In this document: piece by piece, positions 13,301 to 21,045 of the stretch
How positions within the stretch are numbered: position 1 is the first letter of the stretch
Layout: the number at the start of each line of letters is the position of its first letter
Origin: JBOHRE01 sp050732635
Lineage (GTDB): Bacteria > Gemmatimonadota > Gemmatimonadetes > Longimicrobiales > RSA9
DNA length: 23,087 nucleotides
Direction: 5' to 3'
Assembly (NCBI GenBank): GCA_050732635.1
Contig: JBOHRE010000055.1
Span: forward strand, 1-23,087
Made by a program: the position numbers and the translations under genes
Notes under the pieces: model-generated
The model's input: the letters and a program-made list of their open reading frames with translations, nothing else
Database searches by the model: none
Told to the model about the DNA's origin: nothing

Positions 13301-14607
13301 TGAAGCGCCGCGAGTTTCTGGCCGGCCTGCCGCTGCTGGCCGCAGCACCTTCGCTGCTGGGCATGCGCCGACGGCCGGGCCAGACCATCCGTGTGGCTGG
13401 CCCGCGGCTGGTGGCCTCGCTGGAGCGGCTGTCCCGCTTCGGCCGCACCGCAGAGGGCGGCTGGCGGCGCGTCGCCTTCAGCGACGCCGACCGCGAAGCG
13501 CGCGGCTGGCTGCTCGAGCTCCTGCGTGAGGCTGGTCTCGACCCGCGCGTCGATGCCGCCGCCAACATCATCGCCGTGCGACCCGGATCTCAGACGCCCG
13601 CGCTGCCGCCGCTGATGATGGGCTCGCACACCGACACCGTGCCCGACGGCGGGCACTACGACGGCACCGTCGGCGCGCTGGCGGCGATCGAGGTCGCCCG
13701 CACACTGGCCGAGCACGATGTCACGCTGCGCCACCCGCTCGAGGTCGCGATCTTCAGCAACGAGGAGGGCGGCAAGACGGGCAGCCGTGCGCTGGCCGGC
13801 GAAGTGGAGCCGCGCGAGCTGGATCTCGTCACGGCCAGCGGCCGCACGATCGGCGATGGGCTGCGATTCCTGGGCGGCGATCCTGCCGCGCTCGACAGCG
13901 TCGTGCGCCAACCCGGCTCGGTGGCCGCTTACCTCGAGCTACACATCGAGCAGGGCTCCGTCCTCGAGCGCGCGGCTGTGCCGATCGGCGTGGTGGAGGG
14001 CATTGTCGGCATCGAGCGCTGGCTCGTCGAGGTCACCGGCTTTGCGAATCACGCCGGCACCACCCCGATGGATCAGCGCCAGGACGCGCTGCTCGCGGCC
14101 GCACGCTGGATCGACGCCACACACCGGATCGTGCGCGAGCAGCCCGGCACTCAGGTCGGCACAGTCGGTCGACTGCAGGTCGAGCCGAACGCCCCCAATG
14201 TGATCGCCGGCCGCGTCAGCGCCACGCTCGAGCTGCGCGACCTCCAGCACGAGCGCATCGCCGCGCTGCACCAGCGGATTGCTGCAGCGGCCGCAGCGAT
14301 CGGCCGCGAGACGGACACGGCATTCGACTTCGAGCGTTTCTACCTGAGTCGCGCCGCACCCACGGTCGAGCCGCTCCGCCGCGCCATCGAAGCGGCCGCC
14401 GCAGACCTCGAGCTGCCGACCATGCGGCTGCCCAGTGGCGCAGGACACGACGCGCAGAGCATCGCCGTGCTGGGCCCGATCGGCATGATCTTCGTCCCCA
14501 GCGTCGGCGGTATCAGCCACTCGCCTCGCGAGTTGACGCGGCCGGAGGACATTGTCGCGGGCGCCAACGTGCTGCTCCACGCGCTGCTGCGCGCCGACGC
14601 GGGCTGA
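13300..14607 (+). CDS. Tat-exported M20-family hydantoinase/carbamoylase (N-carbamoyl-L-amino acid hydrolase-like)
   Basis: 435 residues from ATG at 13300, which overlaps the previous stop (TGATG); the GTG one codon earlier is less likely. The start KRREFLAGLPLLAAA is a twin-arginine signal peptide, so the enzyme should be exported folded. Di-zinc and catalytic residues of the M20 carbamoylase subgroup are visible: H110 in MGSHTDTV, D121 in HYDGTVG, E155/E156 in SNEEGG, H215 in LHIEQGSVLE, H251 in NHAGTTPMDQR (dimer lid) and H407 in GGISHSPRE. Relatives hydrolyse N-carbamoyl-amino acids, beta-ureidopropionate or allantoate, releasing CO2 and ammonia. Most are cytoplasmic, so the Tat signal is unusual. 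Substrate unresolved. Confidence 0.92.
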   Translation: MKRREFLAGLPLLAAAPSLLGMRRRPGQTIRVAGPRLVASLERLSRFGRTAEGGWRRVAFSDADREARGWLLELLREAGLDPRVDAAANIIAVRPGSQTPALPPLMMGSHTDTVPDGGHYDGTVGALAAIEVARTLAEHDVTLRHPLEVAIFSNEEGGKTGSRALAGEVEPRELDLVTASGRTIGDGLRFLGGDPAALDSVVRQPGSVAAYLELHIEQGSVLERAAVPIGVVEGIVGIERWLVEVTGFANHAGTTPMDQRQDALLAAARWIDATHRIVREQPGTQVGTVGRLQVEPNAPNVIAGRVSATLELRDLQHERIAALHQRIAAAAAAIGRETDTAFDFERFYLSRAAPTVEPLRRAIEAAAADLELPTMRLPSGAGHDAQSIAVLGPIGMIFVPSVGGISHSPRELTRPEDIVAGANVLLHALLRADAG

Positions 14608-14689
14608 GCGCCCCAGCGACAGCACGGAACCCCGGGCGAGGCGGCGTGGTAGCGCTTGGTAGCGCCGCTCCCCGTTCCGGAGAGGTCCC

Positions 14690-15442
14690 ATGACGACGAC
14701 CCTGGCTTCGGCACGCCGTTGCAGGCTCGGCGCGCTCCTCGTTGTTCTTACCGTCCTTGCCTCCGCGCCCGCCACCGGTCAGGCAGGCAACGAATCGGTG
14801 CTCACCGGCCGCGTCATCGATGCGGCGACCGCGGCGCCGCTGTTCGGCGCCTGGGTCGGCATCGGGGACAACGACTGGGGCGCTCTGACCGATACGCTCG
14901 GGGTCTTCAGGCTGTCGGGCGCTCCGGCGGATGAGCCGCTCACCCTGCGCGTCGAGCGCATGGGCTACGTGTCCCTGACCGTGTCGACGAGCGACGCGAG
15001 CCGCACGCCGCTCACGATCGCGCTCATGCCGAAGCCGATCCTGCTCGAGCGCATCGAGGTGATCGCTGACCGCTTCCGCAACCGCCGCAACGCCGTTGCA
15101 ACCGCTGTCCGCGCGTTCGACGAGCGCCAGCTCCAGTACAGTGCGGCCCCGACCGCGCTCGACTTCATCGAATCGCGGACCTTGCTACGGCGCGTGTCAT
15201 GCCCATTCTCCCGCTTCCCTGATCGCGACTGCGCCGTCGTGCGCGGCCGCGTGCAGCCGGTCTCGGTCTACATCGATGAGGTGTGGCTGCCCAGCGGTCT
15301 CACCTTCCTCGACACCTACCGCCCGCACGAGCTCTACCTCGTGGAGGTCTATGGCGGCGGTTCCCAGGTCCGGGTTTACACGAAGTGGTGGCTGGAGCGA
15401 GCGGCCGAGCGAGGATTCCGGCCGATGCCGATCATCTACTGA
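14690..15442 (+). CDS. Secreted protein with CarboxypepD regulatory domain and plug-like tail
   Basis: 250 residues. A signal peptide covers 1-30 (core LGALLVVLTVLAS, cleavage near ATG-QA). Residues about 37-113 form a carboxypeptidase-regulatory-like beta-sandwich: VLTGRVIDAATAAPLFGAWV, then GVFRLSG, RVERMGYVSLTV and IALMPKPILLERIEV. That last segment is the usual join to the plug of TonB-dependent receptors. The tail (about 120-250) contains two cysteines (C171, C181) flanking a short loop, then PVSVYIDEVWLPSG and PHELYLVEVYGGGSQVRVYT, like an isolated plug, and no beta-barrel follows. Such barrel-less versions are characteristic of Gemmatimonadota; their function is unknown. A GGAGAGG site precedes the ATG at 14679-14685. 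The stop is 5 bases from the convergent esterase gene. Confidence 0.82.
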   Translation: MTTTLASARRCRLGALLVVLTVLASAPATGQAGNESVLTGRVIDAATAAPLFGAWVGIGDNDWGALTDTLGVFRLSGAPADEPLTLRVERMGYVSLTVSTSDASRTPLTIALMPKPILLERIEVIADRFRNRRNAVATAVRAFDERQLQYSAAPTALDFIESRTLLRRVSCPFSRFPDRDCAVVRGRVQPVSVYIDEVWLPSGLTFLDTYRPHELYLVEVYGGGSQVRVYTKWWLERAAERGFRPMPIIY

Positions 15443-15447
15443 GCGCG

Positions 15448-16791
15448 TCACAGCCCGGTCGGATACGTCTCCGGTGGCTCCGGGCCCGCCGCTTCCCAGA
15501 CGCTGCCCGGTTCCAGCGGGCGCAGTGCGCGAGTGCGATCGATATGGATCAGCGTGTCGAACTGACTCGGCAGAATCGCATAGAAGTAATGGCTGGCGCG
15601 CTCGGTCTGCGGCATGTAGACGACGCCGATCGCGCGCTCCAGCCGGCGTGGCGCGAGCGTCGCGGCCAGCGCGCCGTGGCCCAGATCGAGGTAGAAGGAC
15701 CCGAGCTCCGCTGCGTGCAGCAGCGCCTCGTAGCTGTCCTCCAACGCCGGGCGCACCCGCTTCAGCTCCGCGTGACCGTCCCATGACGATGCGGCTGTGA
15801 CGGTGCCGTCGTAGGTCGTGAAGCCGACCACCACCACCGCCGCCTGGTGTCGTTCGCGCGCGAGCTGCCCCAGGTTCCACTCGCCCATGGCGCCCATTTC
15901 GGTCGCCCGCGCGTCGCCATTGTGCGAGTTGTGCGCCCATACGATCGCCCGGCTCGGTCGCGCGGGCCGATCGAAGTGCTGCAGCAGCGCGTCCAGCGTG
16001 TCGGCCATGTGACGGTCGCGCAGGTTCCACGACGACACGCGGCCGCGGAACATCATCCGATAGTATTCCTCGGCGTCGCGCACGACGCGCGCGTTCTGCT
16101 CGGCGAAGAAATACTCGTCCTCGGGAATGCGGCCGTCGCGGCTGGCCAGCTCGGCCGCGCGCCGCTGCAGCTCGAGCAGCTGCGCGACGGCTTCGTCCTC
16201 GCACGACGGGGTCACGCCCAGACTCGCCGCGTAGCCGTACGCCTGAACGTCCTGACCGAACTGCTCGAAGCACGCGTACCGGTCCCGCGCGCGCCGCGCC
16301 GCTTCCGCGTCCACCTGCTCCAGATACTCGAGCACGGCCGCCATCGAGCCGTACAGCGAGTACAGATCCAGGCCGTAGAAACCCACGCGCTGGTCCGCTC
16401 GAAGCGCCGCGTTGTGCTCACGCAGCCAATCGATCAGCGCAACCACATCGGTGTTGCGCCACATCCAGCGTGGGAACCGCTGGAAATCGCCGAGTGCGCG
16501 ATCCGCATCGCGATCCTGGCCGCTCAGGCGAACGTAGCGGTTCACGCGGTACGCGTCCGGCCAGTCGGCCTCCACGGCGACGATGTTGAACCCCTTCTCG
16601 CGGATCAGTCGCTGGGTCAGCCGTGCGCGAGCGCGATAGAACTCATGCGTGCCATGCGTCGCCTCGCCCAGCAGTACGATGCGGGCATCGCCGATCCGCG
16701 CGAGCAGGGCCTCGAAGTCGCTCGGCTCTCCCCTCAGGCGTACCGCCGCATCGCGCACGCGCTCGATCGCCTGATCCGTGGCAACTGCCAT
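15448..16791 (-). CDS. Erythromycin esterase family protein
   Basis: 447 residues from ATG (complement of 16789-16791), chosen over an ATG 27 bases upstream because a GGAGG site stands 6 bases before it. The family signature LLGEATHGTHEFYRAR gives E43, H46 and E50; VAVEADWPDAYRVNRYV gives E74; IVWAHNSHNGDA gives H287 and H290. These line up with the active-site Glu/His set described for EreB, including H46 and the later His pair three residues apart. The fold is predicted to be cytosolic with no signal peptide. Only a few family members hydrolyse macrolides; environmental homologues mostly have unknown substrates, so resistance should not be assumed. The gene is flanked by a convergent neighbour and lies divergent from ruvB. 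Confidence 0.9.
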   Translation of the reverse strand: MAVATDQAIERVRDAAVRLRGEPSDFEALLARIGDARIVLLGEATHGTHEFYRARARLTQRLIREKGFNIVAVEADWPDAYRVNRYVRLSGQDRDADRALGDFQRFPRWMWRNTDVVALIDWLREHNAALRADQRVGFYGLDLYSLYGSMAAVLEYLEQVDAEAARRARDRYACFEQFGQDVQAYGYAASLGVTPSCEDEAVAQLLELQRRAAELASRDGRIPEDEYFFAEQNARVVRDAEEYYRMMFRGRVSSWNLRDRHMADTLDALLQHFDRPARPSRAIVWAHNSHNGDARATEMGAMGEWNLGQLARERHQAAVVVVGFTTYDGTVTAASSWDGHAELKRVRPALEDSYEALLHAAELGSFYLDLGHGALAATLAPRRLERAIGVVYMPQTERASHYFYAILPSQFDTLIHIDRTRALRPLEPGSVWEAAGPEPPETYPTGL

Positions 16792-16797
16792 GTCGCA

Positions 16798-16802
16798 CCT
16801 CC
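16798..16802 (-). promoter_or_regulatory. Shine-Dalgarno site of the erythromycin-esterase-family gene
   Basis: CCTCC on the plus strand is GGAGG on the coding strand, 6 bases before the ATG at 16791. It decides between two in-frame ATG codons. Confidence 0.65.
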
Positions 16803-16991
16803 GGGTTCGGAGTGTCAACGCCTCGCGACAGGCGCAAACTCCGCACCGTCGAGCCGGTTCGCGGCCGGCGCCCGACCGTAGGTCATCGATCCCCTCGCAG
16901 CCGCGCGAATGCGCCGTTATCTTCCGATCGTTGCGAGACCATCGCGGGCCCGAGCCGAGCTCGTGCCCGCGCGCTCGTTCCTGAAGATGCC

Positions 16992-18029
16992 GTGCGACCA
17001 GAGATCACCACACCGGAAATCCTGAGCGACGAGAGCGTCGTCGAGTTGTCGTTGCGGCCGCAGCGGCTGTCGGAGTTCATCGGGCAGCAGAAGGTGAAGG
17101 ACGCGCTGCAGATCGCGATCGAGGCAGCGCTGGCGCGTCGCGAGCCGCTCGATCACACGCTGTTTCACGGACCACCGGGCCTCGGCAAGACGACGCTCGC
17201 CATGCTCATGGCACGCGAGCTCGGCGTGAACATCAAGACCACCTCGGGGCCCGTGCTGGAAAAGCCCGGCGATCTGGTCGCGATCCTGACCAACCTGCGC
17301 GAGGGCGACATCGTCTTCATCGATGAGATTCATCGGTTGCGTCCGATCATCGAGGAGTTCCTCTATCCGGCAATGGAGGATTATCATATCGACATTCGCC
17401 TTTCGGACGGACCGAAGGCGCAGACCGTGACCATCAATGTCGAGCGGTTCACGCTGGTTGGCGCGACGACCCGATTCGGCCTGCTGACGCCGCCCATGCG
17501 CGCCCGCTTCGGGATCGTGCAACGACTGAACTACTACTCGAGCGACGAGCTCATTGTGATCGTGCGGCGCAGCGCCGAGATCCTGGGCGTCGGCTGTACC
17601 GACCAGGGCGCCCTGGAAATCGCGCGGCGCGCGCGCGGCACGCCGCGGGTCGCCAATCGGCTGCTCCGCCGGGTACGGGATTATGCAGAGGTGCGAGCCG
17701 ATGGCGAGATCACGACGCAGGTCGCCGACGAAGCGCTGCACATGCTCGACGTCGACCAGTATGGTCTGGACGAGATGGACGGCCGCCTGGTCAAGGCGTT
17801 GATCGAGCACTTCGCCGGTGGGCCGGTGGGCCTCAACACCCTGGCAGTTGCCGTCGGTGAGGATCCGGGCACGGTCGAAGAAGTCTACGAGCCGTTCCTG
17901 ATCCAGAACGGCTTTCTGATGCGCACTCCGCGCGGCCGCGTGGCGACGCAGAAAGCATATCGGCACTTCGGCTTCACCTTGCCGGCCGAACGCGGCGACG
18001 GTTCACAACCCACGCTCTTCGGCACCTGA
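16992..18029 (+). CDS. ruvB: Holliday junction branch migration helicase RuvB
   Basis: 345 residues from GTG at 16992; the frame is open far upstream but that part is antisense to the esterase gene and not RuvB-like. Walker A is GPPGLGKTT (60-68), Walker B is DEIH (111-114), and the sensor segment GATTRFGLLTPPMRARFG includes the arginine finger. The C-terminal winged helix (GGPVGLNTLAVAVGEDPGTVEEVYEPFL) ends in a TPRGRVAT turn. It is the hexameric ATPase that pumps DNA through the RuvA-bound junction. Length is normal. It stands apart from ruvCA and starts the run ruvB-queA-tgt-yajC-def-fmt. A TTATCT at 16917-16922 could be a -10 element, but no convincing -35 accompanies it. Confidence 0.96.
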   Translation: MRPEITTPEILSDESVVELSLRPQRLSEFIGQQKVKDALQIAIEAALARREPLDHTLFHGPPGLGKTTLAMLMARELGVNIKTTSGPVLEKPGDLVAILTNLREGDIVFIDEIHRLRPIIEEFLYPAMEDYHIDIRLSDGPKAQTVTINVERFTLVGATTRFGLLTPPMRARFGIVQRLNYYSSDELIVIVRRSAEILGVGCTDQGALEIARRARGTPRVANRLLRRVRDYAEVRADGEITTQVADEALHMLDVDQYGLDEMDGRLVKALIEHFAGGPVGLNTLAVAVGEDPGTVEEVYEPFLIQNGFLMRTPRGRVATQKAYRHFGFTLPAERGDGSQPTLFGT

Positions 18030-18031
18030 GC

Positions 18032-18403
18032 ATGGACGTTCTCGCGCTGACGACCGCCGACCGTCGTATGCTGGCCGCTCGTTTCCGCGAGCATGCGAAC
18101 TCGCACCGGCGCATGGCGGCCGCGCTGAGCGAGGCAGCCGCGCTCGACCGGCTCGAGCGGCTGCGCGCGTTGCGTCGTCTCGAGCGCGCCTTCGAGATCG
18201 ACCTGGGCGGACTGTGCGCGCTGTGGGAGCGCCGCGCTGCGCCCGAGACGCACCCCATTGAGCAGGGCATCATCGAGTACGTGACCTTCTGTGGCTGCAC
18301 CGCTGCCGAGACGGAGCCCTCGCTCTGGGTGCTGCTCGACCGGCTGCGCTCCGTGCGCGACTGGATCGACGAGGGCCGCATGGTCCGCGAGCCGGAGGCC
18401 TGA
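18032..18403 (+). CDS. Small helical hypothetical protein between ruvB and queA
   Basis: 123 residues. ATG lies 2 bases after the ruvB stop, and queA begins 9 bases after its own stop, so it belongs to this operon. It is predicted to be almost wholly alpha-helical: an Arg/Ala/Leu-rich antiparallel pair (about 9-72) followed by HPIEQGIIEYVTFCGCTAAE and a last helix ending LDRLRSVRDWIDEGRM. C91 and C93 (CGC) are the only cysteines close together. No signal peptide, and no family recognised. Codon use and third-position GC match the flanking genes, which supports a real gene. Its conserved slot between recombination and queuosine genes gives no firm function. Confidence 0.7.
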   Translation: MDVLALTTADRRMLAARFREHANSHRRMAAALSEAAALDRLERLRALRRLERAFEIDLGGLCALWERRAAPETHPIEQGIIEYVTFCGCTAAETEPSLWVLLDRLRSVRDWIDEGRMVREPEA

Positions 18404-18412
18404 GCCGCCACC

Positions 18413-19504
18413 GTGGCCGATGCCGCGAGCCGCGCGTCGAGCGACGTCGCCCTGCCGACCTCCGCCTTCGAGTACTCACTGCCGGCGACGCTGATCGCGC
18501 AACACCCCGCGGCACAGCGTGATGAGAGCCGCCTGCTCGTGCTGGGGCGTGCGACCGGCGCGATCGAGCACCGCACCTTCCGCGACCTGCCTGACCTGAT
18601 CCAGCCGGGCGATGTGGTCGTGGTCAACGAATCGCGCGTATTCCCGGCCCGCCTACTCGGCCGCAAGCCGACCGGCGGCGCCGCCGAGGTGCTGCTGCTG
18701 CGCCCCAGCCCGAGCCCCAGCCCCAGCCTTAGCCCGGATCCCGATACCTGGCTCGCGCTGGTCCGCCCTGGTGCCCGGCTGAAAGCGGGCGCCATCATCG
18801 AGGTCGCTGCCGACCTCGTCGTGCACGTGCTGGAGCGCACGCCGCGTGGCGCGAGGCGCGTGCGACTCGCAACACCGCTGCCGATCATGCAGGCGCTCGA
18901 ACGCCACGGCCACGTGCCGCTGCCGCCTTACATCGAGCGCTCCGACTCGGCGGTCGACCGCGACCGCTATCAGACCGTGTATGCCCGTGTCGCCGGCTCG
19001 GTTGCAGCACCCACCGCGGGACTGCATTTTACGCCCGCGGTGCTCGAGCGCATCGTCGCCGGCGGCGCGGACCTCGCGCGCGTCGTGCTGCATGTCGGCG
19101 TCGGCACCTTTCGGCCGGTCGAGGCCGCTGACCCTGCGACGCACGCGATGCACGCCGAGTGGTATCGGGTGGATGCGCAGGCTGCCGCTCAGATCGCTGC
19201 GGCGCGCGCACGCGGCGGTGCGCTGTGGGCGATCGGCACCACCGTGGCCAGGACGCTGGAGACCGCGGCGGGCCCGAATGGCGACGTCGCCCCGGCAGAA
19301 GGGTGGACGCGCCTGTTCATCAGACCCCCGTACCGGTTCCGCGCCGTTGATCGCATGGTCACGAACTTCCACCTTCCCCGGTCGACTCTGCTCATGCTGG
19401 TCTCCGCCTTCGCCGGCCATGCGGCGACCATGCGCGCGTACCACGTAGCGATCGAGGAGAACTACCGGTTCTACTCGTACGGCGACGCCATGGCCGTGGT
19501 CTAG
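18413..19504 (+). CDS. queA: S-adenosylmethionine:tRNA ribosyltransferase-isomerase QueA
   Basis: 363 residues from GTG. It transfers and isomerises the ribosyl group of SAM onto 7-aminomethyl-7-deazaguanine in tRNA to give epoxyqueuosine. Family blocks: FEYSLPATLIAQHPAAQRDESRLLVL, GDVVVVNESRVFPARLLGRK, YQTVYARVAGSVAAPTAGLHFT, VVLHVGVGTFRPV, and MVTNFHLPRSTLLMLVSAF near the C-terminus. Between EVLLLRP and WLALVRPG, where family members have a short loop, this protein carries an added SPSPSPSLSPDPD stretch (about residues 98-111) encoded by a five-copy hexanucleotide repeat. The insert falls in a surface loop, so activity is probably kept. A GGAGG within the end of the previous gene, 15 bases upstream, is the only ribosome site. 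The next gene, tgt, performs an earlier step of the same pathway. Confidence 0.95.
   Translation: MADAASRASSDVALPTSAFEYSLPATLIAQHPAAQRDESRLLVLGRATGAIEHRTFRDLPDLIQPGDVVVVNESRVFPARLLGRKPTGGAAEVLLLRPSPSPSPSLSPDPDTWLALVRPGARLKAGAIIEVAADLVVHVLERTPRGARRVRLATPLPIMQALERHGHVPLPPYIERSDSAVDRDRYQTVYARVAGSVAAPTAGLHFTPAVLERIVAGGADLARVVLHVGVGTFRPVEAADPATHAMHAEWYRVDAQAAAQIAAARARGGALWAIGTTVARTLETAAGPNGDVAPAEGWTRLFIRPPYRFRAVDRMVTNFHLPRSTLLMLVSAFAGHAATMRAYHVAIEENYRFYSYGDAMAVV
18704..18733 (+). repeat. Five tandem hexamers (CCCAGC consensus) inside queA
   Basis: Units read CCCAGC, CCGAGC, CCCAGC, CCCAGC, CTTAGC and encode alternating Pro-Ser with one Leu. As the period is 6 bases, copy-number changes keep the frame and only alter the loop length. 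A five-copy array of the same consensus occurs at 21550-21579. Confidence 0.85.
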
Positions 19505-19549
19505 GCGACAGCAGCGAGCGCACCAGCAAGCCCGGAATCGACGAGCCCG

Positions 19550-20716
19550 TTGTTCGACTTCGACATCGATCACTGCACTGGCGCCGCGCGCGCCGGCCGG
19601 CTCCGCCTGCCGCACGGTGTCGTGCAGACGCCGGCGTTCATGCCGGTCGGCACGCAAGCAACGGTCAAGGCACTGACGCCGGAGGAGCTCAGCGGCGCGG
19701 GCGCCGAGATCGTGCTCGCCAACACCTACCACCTCTTCCTGCGGCCCGGACACGACCTCATCCGCGAGCTCGGCGGCCTGCACGAGTTCATGCACTGGGA
19801 CGGTCCGCTCCTGACCGATTCCGGTGGCTTTCAGGTGTTCAGCCTGGCCCGGATCCGTGAGGTGCGCGACGAGGGTGTCGAGTTCCAGAGCCACATCGAT
19901 GGGGCGCGCCACCTGTTCACGCCCGAGCGGGTGATCGACATCGAACGCGCCCTGGGCGCCGACATCATCATGGCCTTCGATGAATGCCCGCCCGGTCGCT
20001 GCGGCACCGAGATCGCCACCGCCGCGCACGAGCGCAGCCTGCACTGGCTCGAGCGCTGCCGGGCGCGATTCGAGGAGCTGAATCGACAGCAACCGGACGG
20101 GCCACAGCAGACGCTGTTTCCGATCCTTCAGGGTGGCATCTTCCCTGCGCTGCGGCGCGACGCGGCCAGGCGAGTGCTCGAGCTCGGCGACTGGCACGGC
20201 ATCGCGATCGGTGGCCTGTCGGTCGGCGAGGACAAGCTGCACATGTACGAGGTCCTCGAGGCGCTCGAGCCTGCGCTGCCGCCCACGCTGCCGCGCTACC
20301 TCATGGGCGTCGGCTACCCCGACGACCTGATCGAAGCCGTGCGGCGCGGGGTAGACCTGTTCGATTGCGTGGCACCGACGCGAAACGGCCGGAACGGAAC
20401 CGCCTGGATCGAAGCGGAGGGACAGATCAACATCAGGGCAGCGCGCTACCGCGCCGATGCCGGGCCGCTGGATCCGGATTGCGACTGCTACACGTGCCGC
20501 AGCTATTCACGAGCGTATCTGCGGCACTTGTTCGTGGCCGACGAACTGCTCGGTTTACGGCTGCTCTCGCTGCACAATATACGATTTCTGATCCGGCTCG
20601 CCGAGCAGGCGCGTGCCGCGCTGCGAGCCGGTAGCTTCGCGAGCTGGAGTGAGCAACGGCTCGCTGCATTTCGCGGCGGGTCATCGACTTCTCATGTCGT
20701 GGAGGCGAGGACGTGA
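19550..20716 (+). CDS. tgt: tRNA-guanine transglycosylase (bacterial type)
   Basis: 388 residues from TTG at 19550, which places the first beta strand FDFDI correctly. It exchanges guanine 34 of His, Asp, Asn and Tyr tRNAs for preQ1. Catalytic residues: D90 in LLTDSGGFQVFSL, D272 (nucleophile) in DLFDCVAPTRNGRNG, and DECPP (about 144-148) in the substrate pocket. The zinc site is C311, C313, C316 (CDCYTC) and H342 (LHNIRF). The GGLSVGE motif contacts the base. Together with queA upstream it supplies the two central steps of queuosine synthesis. The C-terminus has a short tail beyond the usual end. The stop overlaps the yajC GTG by four bases. Confidence 0.96.
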   Translation: MFDFDIDHCTGAARAGRLRLPHGVVQTPAFMPVGTQATVKALTPEELSGAGAEIVLANTYHLFLRPGHDLIRELGGLHEFMHWDGPLLTDSGGFQVFSLARIREVRDEGVEFQSHIDGARHLFTPERVIDIERALGADIIMAFDECPPGRCGTEIATAAHERSLHWLERCRARFEELNRQQPDGPQQTLFPILQGGIFPALRRDAARRVLELGDWHGIAIGGLSVGEDKLHMYEVLEALEPALPPTLPRYLMGVGYPDDLIEAVRRGVDLFDCVAPTRNGRNGTAWIEAEGQINIRAARYRADAGPLDPDCDCYTCRSYSRAYLRHLFVADELLGLRLLSLHNIRFLIRLAEQARAALRAGSFASWSEQRLAAFRGGSSTSHVVEART

Positions 20717-21042
20717 ACTCGATGCTGATGAGCGCGACGATCGCTCTGCAGCAGCCAACCGGGCAGAGCATGCTGCCGATGATCGTGATGTGGACCGCAA
20801 TCATCCTGATCTTCTGGCTGCTCGTGTTCCGGCCGCAGCGGCAGGCGCAGAAGCGGCACCAGGAGATGCTTGCCGCGTTGAAACGCGGCGATGATGTCAT
20901 GACGGACGGCGGGATCATCGGCCAGATCGTGCATATGGCCGACGACCGCGTCACGCTGCGGACCGCCGAGAGCACACGCATCCTCGTTGCGCGGTCGAAG
21001 ATTCAGCGCACCCTCGCGCCGGTCGAATCCAAGGAGACCTGA
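20713..21042 (+). CDS. yajC: Preprotein translocase subunit YajC
   Basis: 109 residues from GTG, overlapping the tgt stop (GTGA); an ATG nine bases on is an alternative. One membrane helix (about 19-39, MLPMIVMWTAIILIFWLLVF) is followed by the signature RPQRQAQKRHQEMLAALKRGDDVMTDGGIIGQIV and a small beta domain. YajC associates with SecDF-YidC at the inner membrane. The secD and secF genes that usually follow are absent; def comes next, preceded by a GGAG site. Family assignment is certain. Confidence 0.95.
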   Translation: MNSMLMSATIALQQPTGQSMLPMIVMWTAIILIFWLLVFRPQRQAQKRHQEMLAALKRGDDVMTDGGIIGQIVHMADDRVTLRTAESTRILVARSKIQRTLAPVESKET

Positions 21043-21045
21043 AGC

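Noticed and set aside
16623..16991. Longer RuvB N-terminus from the upstream open frame
   Set aside because: The extra 123 codons are antisense to the esterase gene and its leader, and RuvB is already full length from the GTG at 16992.
18653..20242. 529-codon minus-strand open frame
   Set aside because: Antisense to queA and tgt; a shadow of high third-position GC in those genes.
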